Source of the DNA: CAWHJB01 sp963698715
GTDB taxonomy: Bacteria > Chloroflexota > Anaerolineae > Anaerolineales > UBA4823
Reading direction: 5' to 3'
NCBI GenBank assembly: GCA_963698715.1
Contig: CAVORW010000001.1
Location: forward strand, 434,001-498,000
DNA: 64,000 nt
Shown here piece by piece: positions 17,182 through 24,312 of this stretch; the first letter of the stretch is position 1; each line of letters opens with the position of its first letter. Below the pieces are notes generated by a model. The model had not been told where the DNA came from, made no database searches, and worked only from the letters and a program-made list of their open reading frames with translations. The position numbers and the translations under genes were made by a program.

Positions 17182-17805
17182 TCAGGTATGCGGGAAGGCA
17201 ATCCCATCCAGGAATATTTGCACGACTGGATCAATCACCGATTTTGCCGTAGGCGCTTCACTGGCTTGGGGTGGGAAAAAGTAGGGGTACAGGATGCCCA
17301 TTAGGGCCCAGGTTGCTACTCCAGGATCGATTGGCCGCAGCTCGCCCTGATCGATCCCTGCCTCGAGCATCGCCCGGATTTTATCGATAAAACGCTTGTG
17401 ATAGCTGAGTTTGAAGGTCGCCTGGGCAGGCTCGCTGAGCTGGACCATCTCCTGACTGGCCAGGCGGATCGCGGCCCGTAGCTCGACCGGCTGGCTTAAG
17501 ATTTCACTGACCAACCGCTGGATGCGTTGGCGCGCAGAGGTTTCCTCAGCCATCGCCAGACCGATCAGCCTCTCAAAGTGGTCTAACTGGGCATCCAGGA
17601 CAGCCAGGAAAAGCTGTTCTTTATCCTGAAAGTGATAATAAAGCGCGGCTTTAGATACCCCCACCGCTTCAGCAATCACGCGCATAGATAGGCCATGGTA
17701 GCCGTGGGTGATAAATAGATTCAGCGCAGATGCGAGGATCTGATCGTATAGACTTTTATTTTCGGCAGAGTCTTCCAATCCAAACCTAAACCTTATGGAA
17801 TACAC
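17182..17805 (-). CDS. TetR/AcrR-family transcriptional regulator
   Basis: The 207-residue protein has an N-terminal helix-turn-helix, LFITHGYHGLSMRVIAEAVG followed by VSKAALYYHFQDKEQLF, which is the TetR signature; the rest is the ligand-binding and dimer part. It probably represses itself and the EamA exporter directly downstream. An exact 14-base palindrome at 17889-17902, about 84 bases upstream of the GTG start, has the look of its operator. A TTG at about 17775, just before the conserved domain, is an alternative start. Two hairpins also lie in this upstream region. Confidence 0.9.
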   Translation of the reverse strand: MYSIRFRFGLEDSAENKSLYDQILASALNLFITHGYHGLSMRVIAEAVGVSKAALYYHFQDKEQLFLAVLDAQLDHFERLIGLAMAEETSARQRIQRLVSEILSQPVELRAAIRLASQEMVQLSEPAQATFKLSYHKRFIDKIRAMLEAGIDQGELRPIDPGVATWALMGILYPYFFPPQASEAPTAKSVIDPVVQIFLDGIAFPHT

Positions 17806-17835
17806 ACCGGCTCAGTGGTCCGTCATTATGAATTA

Positions 17836-17876
17836 GATGGATGTTTGGGGGCGATGTACACCCCCAAACATCCATC
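17836..17876. repeat. Perfect 16-bp hairpin upstream of tetR
   Basis: GATGGATGTTTGGGGG (17836-17851) pairs exactly with 17861-17876 around a 9-base loop. It lies between the tetR start and the palindrome at 17889, so in the tetR transcript it would be part of the 5' leader. Confidence 0.7.
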
Positions 17877-17888
17877 CAAAACCCCTTG

Positions 17889-17902
17889 ACTGAGTACTCA
17901 GT
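17889..17902. promoter_or_regulatory. Candidate TetR operator, exact palindrome
   Basis: ACTGAGTACTCAGT is a perfect 14-base palindrome preceded by TTG (TTGACTGAGTACTCAGTTG). Sites of this shape are typical for TetR/AcrR regulators. It is 84 bases upstream of the tetR start. Binding is inferred, not shown. Confidence 0.6.
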
Positions 17903-17921
17903 TGTTCCACGAATAAATGGG

Positions 17922-17971
17922 TTTGTGGTTGGCAGTGTTTGGGCATTAACCCAAAAAGTACCAACCACAAA
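17922..17971. repeat. Interrupted hairpin
   Basis: TTTGTGGTTGG (17922-17932) pairs with 17961-17971, and TTTGGG (17938-17943) with 17950-17955; five mismatched bases per side form an internal loop. It sits 32 bases after the stop side of the membrane protein gene at 18004 (minus), so it may be that gene's terminator. Confidence 0.5.
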
Positions 17972-18003
17972 GTATTCCACATATTTTTTGGAGCGCCAGC
18001 TGA

Positions 18004-18462
18004 TTAACCGAGCCCAGGCAGCAGCGGTCGGAACCAGGGCATCCCCAGCAAGATCACAAGTAAGGCCAGCCCAAACCAGATCGCCGCCCGGCGGTGTTTT
18101 TCAGCCGGCTGATCGACTTTCTTGGGCAGGGCGCTGCCCAAATGTGCAAACACAACGGCCAGGATCATAAAGACGAGATGCTCGACTGCGAAATAGCGAT
18201 AATCGCCCTGTTCCATGACATAGCCGAACCCGAAGTTGCGGATGGCCTGAAGAGTGAATGGGCTTAAAAAGAAATATAGAACCAGGCCAACCAGCAGCTG
18301 CGTGTCAATGGCCGATGTGAAGAACCTCCCGATTTTCGGATCGGCGGGGATCCAGGCATGTTTGCCAAACCAGCCAATAAAGGCCCGCAGGACTGCCAGG
18401 AAGCCCAGGATCAGGACCACCCAGCGGAGAATATTGTGGACTGCCAGAATGAAATCGTACAT
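18004..18462 (-). CDS. Small four-helix membrane protein, unknown function
   Basis: From ATG 18462 the product is 152 residues with four hydrophobic helices: ILAVHNILRWVVLILGFLAV, LLVGLVLYFFL, HLVFMILAVVFAHL and WFGLALLVILLG. Histidines sit in the first helix (VHNILRW) and third (VEHLVFM), which could bind haem as in cytochrome b-like proteins, but this is only a possibility. The frame extends to 18510, but the extra residues are not membrane-like. GGAGG (18480-18476) is about 13 bases from the ATG, slightly far. A TetR-type palindrome lies at 18569-18586, so expression may be repressed by a TetR protein. Confidence 0.7.
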   Translation of the reverse strand: MYDFILAVHNILRWVVLILGFLAVLRAFIGWFGKHAWIPADPKIGRFFTSAIDTQLLVGLVLYFFLSPFTLQAIRNFGFGYVMEQGDYRYFAVEHLVFMILAVVFAHLGSALPKKVDQPAEKHRRAAIWFGLALLVILLGMPWFRPLLPGLG

Positions 18463-18568
18463 GAGTGTGTGTTTACCTCCATCTGCGAAGTTGGCTGGCC
18501 GTTCAGGCAAGTGGGTGGGTGATGTGTGCCAGCCTTCGGATGAGGCTTCCTGGCACCAGATTTCCAGC

Positions 18569-18586
18569 TTACCGACCGGTCAGTAA
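18569..18586. promoter_or_regulatory. Second TetR-type operator-like palindrome
   Basis: TTACCGACCGGTCAGTAA is an 18-base palindrome with one mismatched pair and the GACCGGTC core seen in many TetR-family operators. It lies about 107 bases upstream of the ATG of the small membrane protein gene. Its sequence differs from the palindrome at 17889, so the same regulator need not bind both. Confidence 0.55.
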
Positions 18587-18907
18587 GTAATCGCGCTGAT
18601 CTTACCAAAGCCTGCACCGGGTGTCAACATCGCCTCACCAGCTGTTTCCCAGGGGAGCACTTAAGTTTTGCAGGATTTATTATTTTGTTGTTGGGATTGG
18701 ACGGCAATCGTCGCCAGATCCCACCAACAAATCTGCAGCTATTAACTGCTCCCTTTTCCGGAGAATCGCTTATCAGCCTTACAGCTTTGTGATACGATTC
18801 TGATTACTGCCGGTCTCTTGATAATACTCGGATTGAATTACGCCCCGACGTTGTGGGGTTCCTCGCTAATATTGGGATCGGCCCATTTTAAGACAAGGAT
18901 GCCCGCC
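18587..18907. other. Divergent intergenic region, no gene seen
   Basis: About 445 bases separate the small membrane protein gene (minus) and the aminotransferase gene (plus); this is the part right of the palindrome. It holds the hairpin at 18684-18731. The in-frame extension of the aminotransferase back to 18818 is not protein-like. Confidence 0.45.
18684..18731. repeat. Hairpin with 14-base arms, one mismatch
   Basis: Arms 18684-18697 and 18718-18731 pair at 13 of 14 positions; within the loop GACG and CGTC can pair further. It lies in the divergent gap before the aminotransferase gene. Confidence 0.5.
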
Positions 18908-20260
18908 ATGTTTGAGCTCCCCGATTCGGAAATTCTGCCTCTCTCCCTTCAACATAGCTTTTGGACCTGGTCGGCCCAGGGCAAAGTTGACCCAATCCCG
19001 GTTAAACGGGCCCAGGGTGTTTATTTCTGGGATACCAATGACAAACGCTATCTGGATTTCAATTCGATGGTCATGTGCGCCAATATCGGCCACGGCGATC
19101 AGCGGGTTGTCGAGGCCATGATCGCCCAGCTCCGCGAGCTGCCATTTGCGGGTCCACCCATGGCTACCCGCCCCCGCGCTATGTTGGGAAAACTGCTGGC
19201 TGAAATCACTCCGGGCAATCTCAACCATTTCCTGTACACCCTGGGCGGGGCTGAGTCGAACGAGAACGCCATCAAACTGGCCCGCGCCTACACCGGACGC
19301 CATAAAATCCTTGCCCGCTATCGTTCATACCACGGCGCCTCTGCCGGGGCGATGGCTCTAACCGGCGATCCACGCCGCCTGGCCTGGGAGCCAAACCTCA
19401 TGCCAGGAGTCGTCCATTTTCTGGATCCTTACCGCTACCGTTCGACTTTCCACCGCACCAACCCGGACCTCTCAGAAGCTGAGTTCAGCCAGGATTACCT
19501 CAATCACCTGGAAGAAATCATCCAATTCGAGGGCCCTGATACGATTGCGGCTGTGCTGATCGAGTCGGTCACCGGAACCAATGGAGTCATTATTCCCCCT
19601 GCTGGTTATCTGGCAGGAGTGCGCAGCTTGTGCGACCAGTATGGAATCCTGCTGATTGCCGATGAAGTCATGAGTGGTTTTGGCCGGACCGGGAAATGGT
19701 TTGCGGTAGACCATTGGGACGTAGCACCAGACATCATCAGCATGGCAAAAGGCTTGACTTCCGGTTATGCCCCGCTTGGGGCAGTTGCCATGCGGGATGA
19801 GATTGCTGAATTTTTCAACGAGCGCGTATACCAGGGAGGTTTAACCTATAACGCCCACCCAGTCTCGTTGGCTGCCGCGATTGCCAATATCCAGGTCATG
19901 CGAGAAGATCGCCTGGTAGATCGGGCGGCGGCGCTTGGACCCGTTCTTAACCGGATGTTGACCGACCTGGGTGAAGGCCACCCTTCAGTTGGGGAAGTAC
20001 GCTCGATCGGATTGTTTGCAGTCCTGGAGCTGGTGCGCGACCGGCGCACTCGCCAGCCCATGGCCCCCTATAATGGCAGCAGCCCGGAAATGGTCGCCCT
20101 GCGCAAGTATATGCTTAACCATGGGGTTTACCTGTATACCCACTGGCATACCGTTCTGATCATCCCGCCCTTGATCATAACTGAGCAGCAGCTGGCGGAG
20201 GGAATGCGCGTGCTGGACAAAGCGCTTGAGATCACTGATGCGGCTGTCAGCCAAAGTTAG
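18908..20260 (+). CDS. Class III pyridoxal-phosphate aminotransferase
   Basis: The 450-residue enzyme starts MFELPDSEILPLSLQHSF at ATG 18908, with AAGGA at 18895-18899 eight bases before it. Family signatures are LDFNSMVMCANIGHG, YHGASAGAM, LIADEVMSGFGRTGKWF with the PLP-contacting Asp, and ISMAKGLTSGYAPLGAV, where the Lys forms the Schiff base. Members use omega-amino donors such as taurine, beta-alanine, putrescine or 4-aminobutyrate; overall it resembles the taurine/beta-alanine to pyruvate type, but substrate is open. The stop lies 18 bases from the convergent frameshifted gene. Confidence 0.9.
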   Translation: MFELPDSEILPLSLQHSFWTWSAQGKVDPIPVKRAQGVYFWDTNDKRYLDFNSMVMCANIGHGDQRVVEAMIAQLRELPFAGPPMATRPRAMLGKLLAEITPGNLNHFLYTLGGAESNENAIKLARAYTGRHKILARYRSYHGASAGAMALTGDPRRLAWEPNLMPGVVHFLDPYRYRSTFHRTNPDLSEAEFSQDYLNHLEEIIQFEGPDTIAAVLIESVTGTNGVIIPPAGYLAGVRSLCDQYGILLIADEVMSGFGRTGKWFAVDHWDVAPDIISMAKGLTSGYAPLGAVAMRDEIAEFFNERVYQGGLTYNAHPVSLAAAIANIQVMREDRLVDRAAALGPVLNRMLTDLGEGHPSVGEVRSIGLFAVLELVRDRRTRQPMAPYNGSSPEMVALRKYMLNHGVYLYTHWHTVLIIPPLIITEQQLAEGMRVLDKALEITDAAVSQS

Positions 20261-20278
20261 AAATTGTTTACACTTATT

Positions 20279-21592
20279 TCACGAATTAAGCGAGGCTTTC
20301 AGCCGGCGGCGCTCGCACAGCAGGACACGCCTCAGGATTGCCGTGCTGACTGCGTAGGTTGAATCCATCCCGAAGTAGGATAGATTTCCGGCACCCAGGT
20401 TCTTGCCCTTGCTTAATGGTGTGTCGGAGGCGTAATGTACGAGTCCCAAATCGAAAGGCAGCCCGTACAGATTGACGATTTCGTTGGTTGGATGTCGCTT
20501 GGGCCGGTACATTTCGTAGACACTCGACAGGTATGGCCCAGCTTCCATTTCAATATCCGTGTAGCCTTCCCGGTAGAAGACGTCCATATAGCGGGTGTTC
20601 TGCAGGAAAGTTCCCTGGACAGTTACAGCTTTCTGGTTATCCAGAACGGTCCCATATACCAGGTAGCCGGCTACATCGGAGGCTGTGAAGCAATTCGAGA
20701 ACAGGAAAGTGTTTTGGGAATGCTCGTCATGCACAACAGCCGGGATCATAACATCCCCAACCACCCCATTCAGGGTCGCCGCTTTACCCATCACATACAC
20801 ACCCAGCACCTCACCGACATGTTCGGCTACTTCAGACAGGATATTGTAGGCTGCCAGCCCTAAGGGGTAGTCGATATTAAAGATTAATGCATCACTGTTG
20901 GCCAGTTCATTGGCGATGTCCACCGCCTGGCCATCCTGGATGCGCGGATCGAGATAGGCATGTTTTAGGGCCGAAAGCTCGAAGATCTGGGCTTCTACGT
21001 CAAAATAGTTTTCGCTAGGGACGCGCGTGATGCCGCAGGCCCGTTCATACTCAGTCTGCTGGCTGGCCAACGCCTTCCCTTGGGGAGTCTGTTGGTATTT
21101 CTTATACACGTAGTATAAGAAGTTTTCCGGGCTGGCGGAAATCCTCCTGGTCTGGATATCGTTCCACTCATTCAAAAGGCCGGCATTGCCCGGCTCCTGC
21201 AGGTATTCGATTAGCCGGGCTTTGTGCTGCAGGGCAAACCCGGTCATCAGGTTAAGAACGCTGTGGGTGTTGCTGGAAATAAAATATACCGGGCGGTCAT
21301 TCAGCTGAGGGGCAGATCGGCTGATATTATCCCACCAGGCATGCGTTGCCCGGCGGTAATCGCTGAGCGAACCACTTAACAGCCGCATCCGCAGATCACA
21401 AGGCTGGTCGGCTATCCGCTGAAGATTGCGGGCGGTGTCTGCATCCCAGATGGCCGACAGCCGGTCGATATCCTCCATCGGAATTTCCAGGAGTTCTGCC
21501 AGAGTCCGCAGACCGGAGCTCGAACTCGTAGAGAGACTTCGACGGAGATGTTTCTTGGTAATCGCTGCAGCCGGCGGTGGATCTTGTTCCAT
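20279..21592 (-). CDS. Unknown protein, C-terminal part of a frameshifted gene
   Basis: This 437-residue frame carries the larger part of a protein whose N-terminus lies in the overlapping frame 21412-22011. From about residue 25 (RTLAELLEIPMEDIDRL) it is well formed, with FISSNTHSVLNLMTGFALQ, NEWNDIQ and a long C-terminal half (EMYRPKRHPTNEIVNLYGLP). The first 15-20 residues look random and are probably out of frame. I recognise no domain or catalytic motif, and there is no signal peptide or membrane segment. Rejoined with the other frame the product would be about 575 residues. It is the last gene of the minus-strand block, facing the aminotransferase. Confidence 0.6.
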   Translation of the reverse strand: MEQDPPPAAAITKKHLRRSLSTSSSSGLRTLAELLEIPMEDIDRLSAIWDADTARNLQRIADQPCDLRMRLLSGSLSDYRRATHAWWDNISRSAPQLNDRPVYFISSNTHSVLNLMTGFALQHKARLIEYLQEPGNAGLLNEWNDIQTRRISASPENFLYYVYKKYQQTPQGKALASQQTEYERACGITRVPSENYFDVEAQIFELSALKHAYLDPRIQDGQAVDIANELANSDALIFNIDYPLGLAAYNILSEVAEHVGEVLGVYVMGKAATLNGVVGDVMIPAVVHDEHSQNTFLFSNCFTASDVAGYLVYGTVLDNQKAVTVQGTFLQNTRYMDVFYREGYTDIEMEAGPYLSSVYEMYRPKRHPTNEIVNLYGLPFDLGLVHYASDTPLSKGKNLGAGNLSYFGMDSTYAVSTAILRRVLLCERRRLKASLNS

Positions 21593-22011
21593 TCAATCTG
21601 GTAGGCAGTCAGCATGGGGATAATATCATCAATATCCGACCGGCTGGCGATCACGCAGGCCAGGATTTCTTCCCCATCAAAGTAACAGCGCCTGCGGCGA
21701 GCCGAGGCAGAAACTTGTTTCCACCTGCTGACATCACCGTAGCCTGCCTGGCAAAAGACATCCGCACTCTGGCCCATGACAACCAGGTTGGAGAAGATGA
21801 TCTCGGCTGGTAGGCGCAGAATGCTATAGATAAAGGCAGCCATGTCCGGGTTCGGATCGCGTGCTGCCGGGTGGAGCAGCGAATTCATACTGGTGTGGGC
21901 TTCTTCCAGCGTCAGAATCCGAACTTCGGTGGTTGAGCGCAGCAGCGAATAATAGGTGCGCAGATAGAGTTCAACTTCTTCCGATTCAGTCGTGGGTACG
22001 GTTCGCTCCAT
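21412..22011 (-). CDS. Unknown protein, N-terminal part of a frameshifted gene
   Basis: A 199-residue frame starting MERTVPTTESEEVELYLRTY. It is protein-like to about residue 150 (MLTAYQIEWNKIHRRLQRL) and then turns into an arginine- and tryptophan-rich stretch that looks like out-of-frame reading. The other frame at 20279-21592 becomes well formed at just that point. One base gained or lost between about 21530 and 21575 would restore a single gene. Function unknown. The membrane-protein gene at 22077-22466 lies 65 bases upstream on the same strand. Confidence 0.6.
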   Translation of the reverse strand: MERTVPTTESEEVELYLRTYYSLLRSTTEVRILTLEEAHTSMNSLLHPAARDPNPDMAAFIYSILRLPAEIIFSNLVVMGQSADVFCQAGYGDVSRWKQVSASARRRRCYFDGEEILACVIASRSDIDDIIPMLTAYQIEWNKIHRRLQRLPRNISVEVSLRVRAPVCGLWQNSWKFRWRISTGCRPSGMQTPPAIFSG

Positions 22012-22076
22012 AATGCTGGGTAGGTTCTCCCTGAAAGGCAGGCGAAACGCGGTCGAGCGCTGCCCGCTGAGGTAAT

Positions 22077-22466
22077 TTAAAACCGGCGTTTGCGCCCACG
22101 AAACTCGTCTGGATGGGCATCGAGCGGCCCAAAGCGGCTCGGACCAATGGCACTATACAGCACGCCATAGATCATCGTTACGGCTGCAAAGCCGCACAGA
22201 GCCAACAGTAAACCGGTTAGCAGATTGGCGTACAGATGTGGAACCCAGATACCAACTACCGGGATGTACACCGATTGCATGAGTACAGCCGGGGCGGGCA
22301 GCCAGTGCCGGGTCAGGTTTTCTCTCACCAGGACAACTGCGCCGGCATACGACAGAATCGGGATGACGATGAGCAACAGGCAGCCAATCCCTTGCCAGAT
22401 GGGATGAACCTGATAGGGTCGTGGTTTGCTCTGACTTTTATGCTCGTATTTTGTATATCTTCCCAT
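22077..22466 (-). CDS. Small membrane protein, unknown function
   Basis: The 129-residue protein has a basic N-terminus and about three hydrophobic segments: IGCLLLIVIPILSYAGAVVL, VLMQSVYIPVVGIWV and LLTGLLLALCGFAAVTMIYG. The C-terminal tail (GRKRRF) is strongly basic and probably cytoplasmic. I know of no motif. It lies between the FAD/2Fe-2S subunit gene and the frameshifted gene, with gaps of 119 and 65 bases. Confidence 0.6.
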   Translation of the reverse strand: MGRYTKYEHKSQSKPRPYQVHPIWQGIGCLLLIVIPILSYAGAVVLVRENLTRHWLPAPAVLMQSVYIPVVGIWVPHLYANLLTGLLLALCGFAAVTMIYGVLYSAIGPSRFGPLDAHPDEFRGRKRRF

Positions 22467-22585
22467 CAGCAGTCTCCTTTGATTTGCCTTCCAATGCTGG
22501 TAAATCCTGCAGAACTACCGTGTGCCTGTCCCAACCAAATGGTATTCTCACCGGCAATATTTGGGTGCAGGCGTTCTCAATCCAA

Positions 22586-24046
22586 TCAATCCATCGATTG
22601 ACTACTCGGAATCTGTTCACTGGCGCGCTCGATAGCTCTCACAATCTTATAATAGCCTGTACAGCGACACAAGTTGCCCGTGATGGCCTCTTTAATTTCT
22701 TCATGGGAAGGATGAGGCCGTTCTTCCAGCAGTTTAGCTGCTGACATCAGAAAGCCTGGCGTACAATATCCGCACTGCACCGCACCTTCGTCAATAAAAC
22801 TTTGCTGAACGGGATGGAGCTGCTTTTCTGTTGCCAGGCCTTCAATGGTAACGATCTCCGCTCCGTGAGCCCGCCCCGCAGGAACCAGGCAGCTCATGAC
22901 CGCAACCCCATCCAGGAAAATCGTACAGGCTCCGCATTCACCCTCTGCACAGCCTTCTTTGGTTCCAATCAGGCCGGCTTCATCTCGCAGCAGGTGAAGT
23001 AAAGTTTTTTCGTACCCGCGATCAAAAGTGTACGATTTGCCATTGATGCGAGTCTCAATTACAGTTCCCTGGCGGTGCTCGCTGGCTGCCTGCAGGACAG
23101 GCGCTTCGCCCTTATATTCACGGCCCCATAACAGCACCGGCCGGACAGGGAAATTATCCTTTTCCTGGTGTGAGGCGATGGCTTTTAATGCCCGCGCCAC
23201 GCACACTTTAACCATTTCCCGGCGGTAGGCTGCCGAGCCGCGGATGTCGCTGATTGGGGTGGCATCTTGCATGGCCAGTTCGGCTGTATGGTTGATTGTG
23301 ACCTCGCCCAAATCGCGGCCGTTCAGATAGGTCTCAGCTTTTCTGGCACGGATAATTGTTGGCGCGACTGACCCAAGCGTGATCATGACTTGACCGGCGC
23401 GGGTGGCAGAAGCCCCGGACCCATTGCCCTCCTCCAGAGTCAGGATAACAGCTGCGTTGACAACCGAGATTGCCTGTGCTCGCCGCAACCCCAGCTTGAT
23501 AAAGGTGCCGCGCTGATTGATTTTCATGGCCGGGAAGAAAATATCCACCAGGATTTCATCTGGTTGCATGACGGTGCGCCGTACTCCAGTGTAAAAATCC
23601 TGCAAAGCTACAACTCGCTCGCCACGAATAGATCTGAGCGTCAGGCTGGCGCCCAGAGCCATCAGAGGCGTGATCGTATCATTCGCCGGTGAAGCGGTGA
23701 TCAGGTTTCCGGCAACCGTTCCCCGGTTGCGAATTTGAGGTGCGCCGACTTCCCAGGCTGCCTGCGCCAGTGGAAATGCCCGCTCCTGGATCAGCTTGGA
23801 GGCTGTACAATGATTGTGGGTTACCAGCGGACCCAGGTGGATAACCTCATCTTCATCCATCACGATCTGATCCAGGCCGGGTACGCGGGTCAGGTCGATC
23901 AGGGTTTCAACCCCTTTGCGAACGCCGCGCTCTAATTCGAGGATTAGATCAGTTGCTCCGGCAACAATCCGAGCGCGCTCTCCCTGCTCGGAAAGGATCT
24001 GGACCGCCTGGTCGATGCTGGTTACATTGAAGTAGTCATGCCACAT
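22586..24046 (-). CDS. Molybdenum hydroxylase FAD subunit fused to 2Fe-2S domain
   Basis: A 486-residue electron-transfer subunit of the xanthine dehydrogenase family. Residues 1 to about 290 form the FAD domain (VAGATDLILE, then NRGTVAGNLITASPANDT for flavin binding). Residues from about 325 form the 2Fe-2S part: a plant-ferredoxin site CAEGECGACTIFLDG and a second cluster site QCGYCTPGF with CRCTGYY. The order FAD then 2Fe-2S is the reverse of eukaryotic xanthine oxidase. It lacks a Mo domain and is the natural partner of the 746-aa Mo subunit at 12676-14916, eight kilobases away, since the other Mo subunit already carries its own 2Fe-2S domain. Confidence 0.9.
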   Translation of the reverse strand: MWHDYFNVTSIDQAVQILSEQGERARIVAGATDLILELERGVRKGVETLIDLTRVPGLDQIVMDEDEVIHLGPLVTHNHCTASKLIQERAFPLAQAAWEVGAPQIRNRGTVAGNLITASPANDTITPLMALGASLTLRSIRGERVVALQDFYTGVRRTVMQPDEILVDIFFPAMKINQRGTFIKLGLRRAQAISVVNAAVILTLEEGNGSGASATRAGQVMITLGSVAPTIIRARKAETYLNGRDLGEVTINHTAELAMQDATPISDIRGSAAYRREMVKVCVARALKAIASHQEKDNFPVRPVLLWGREYKGEAPVLQAASEHRQGTVIETRINGKSYTFDRGYEKTLLHLLRDEAGLIGTKEGCAEGECGACTIFLDGVAVMSCLVPAGRAHGAEIVTIEGLATEKQLHPVQQSFIDEGAVQCGYCTPGFLMSAAKLLEERPHPSHEEIKEAITGNLCRCTGYYKIVRAIERASEQIPSSQSMD

Positions 24047-24192
24047 AATTAATCTCCGATTGTACTTTTCAGGTTTTGTAGCTCAGGCTTAGGTATAAAC
24101 TGGTCATCTGTTAATCACTCTTTTAATCACTCTTTGAGAATCGCTGTGATAAAGTCCCCAATTGGGAGCGAACACCCCAGAATTCTCCTGAG

Positions 24193-24237
24193 AGCCATCA
24201 TGGACCTAGTCCACCCGGAGGAATGAAAATCTGCTCT
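24193..24237. repeat. Dispersed 45-base repeat, copy 1
   Basis: An exact 45-base unit starting AGCCATCATGGACC, repeated at 24249-24293 with a period of 56. Each unit has a small stem TGGAC/GTCCA and the core GTCCACCCGGAGGAAT. A diverged third copy lies on the other strand at 61926-61962, so the unit is dispersed and not only a local duplication. It lies between the WD40 gene stop and the FAD/2Fe-2S start, both minus strand. Confidence 0.75.
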
Positions 24238-24248
24238 ATTTTCAAGGC

Positions 24249-24293
24249 AGCCATCATGGACCTAGTCCACCCGGAGGAATGAAAATCTGCTCT
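24249..24293. repeat. Dispersed 45-base repeat, copy 2
   Basis: Identical to copy 1 over 45 bases, 11 bases after it. A short partial copy (CAGCCAT) follows at about 24303. Two copies and a non-regular spacing rule out a CRISPR array. The 265-base gap holds no gene. Confidence 0.75.
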
Positions 24294-24312
24294 TTTTCAT
24301 GACAGCCATATT

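Noticed and set aside
16311..17234. 307-aa frame overlapping the EamA transporter
   Set aside because: It is a shadow of the real membrane protein in another phase, rich in Arg, Ser and Pro and lacking hydrophobic helices.
24193..24293. Possible CRISPR array from two identical 45-base repeats
   Set aside because: Only two copies, an 11-base spacer, a third diverged copy 37 kb away, and no cas genes.
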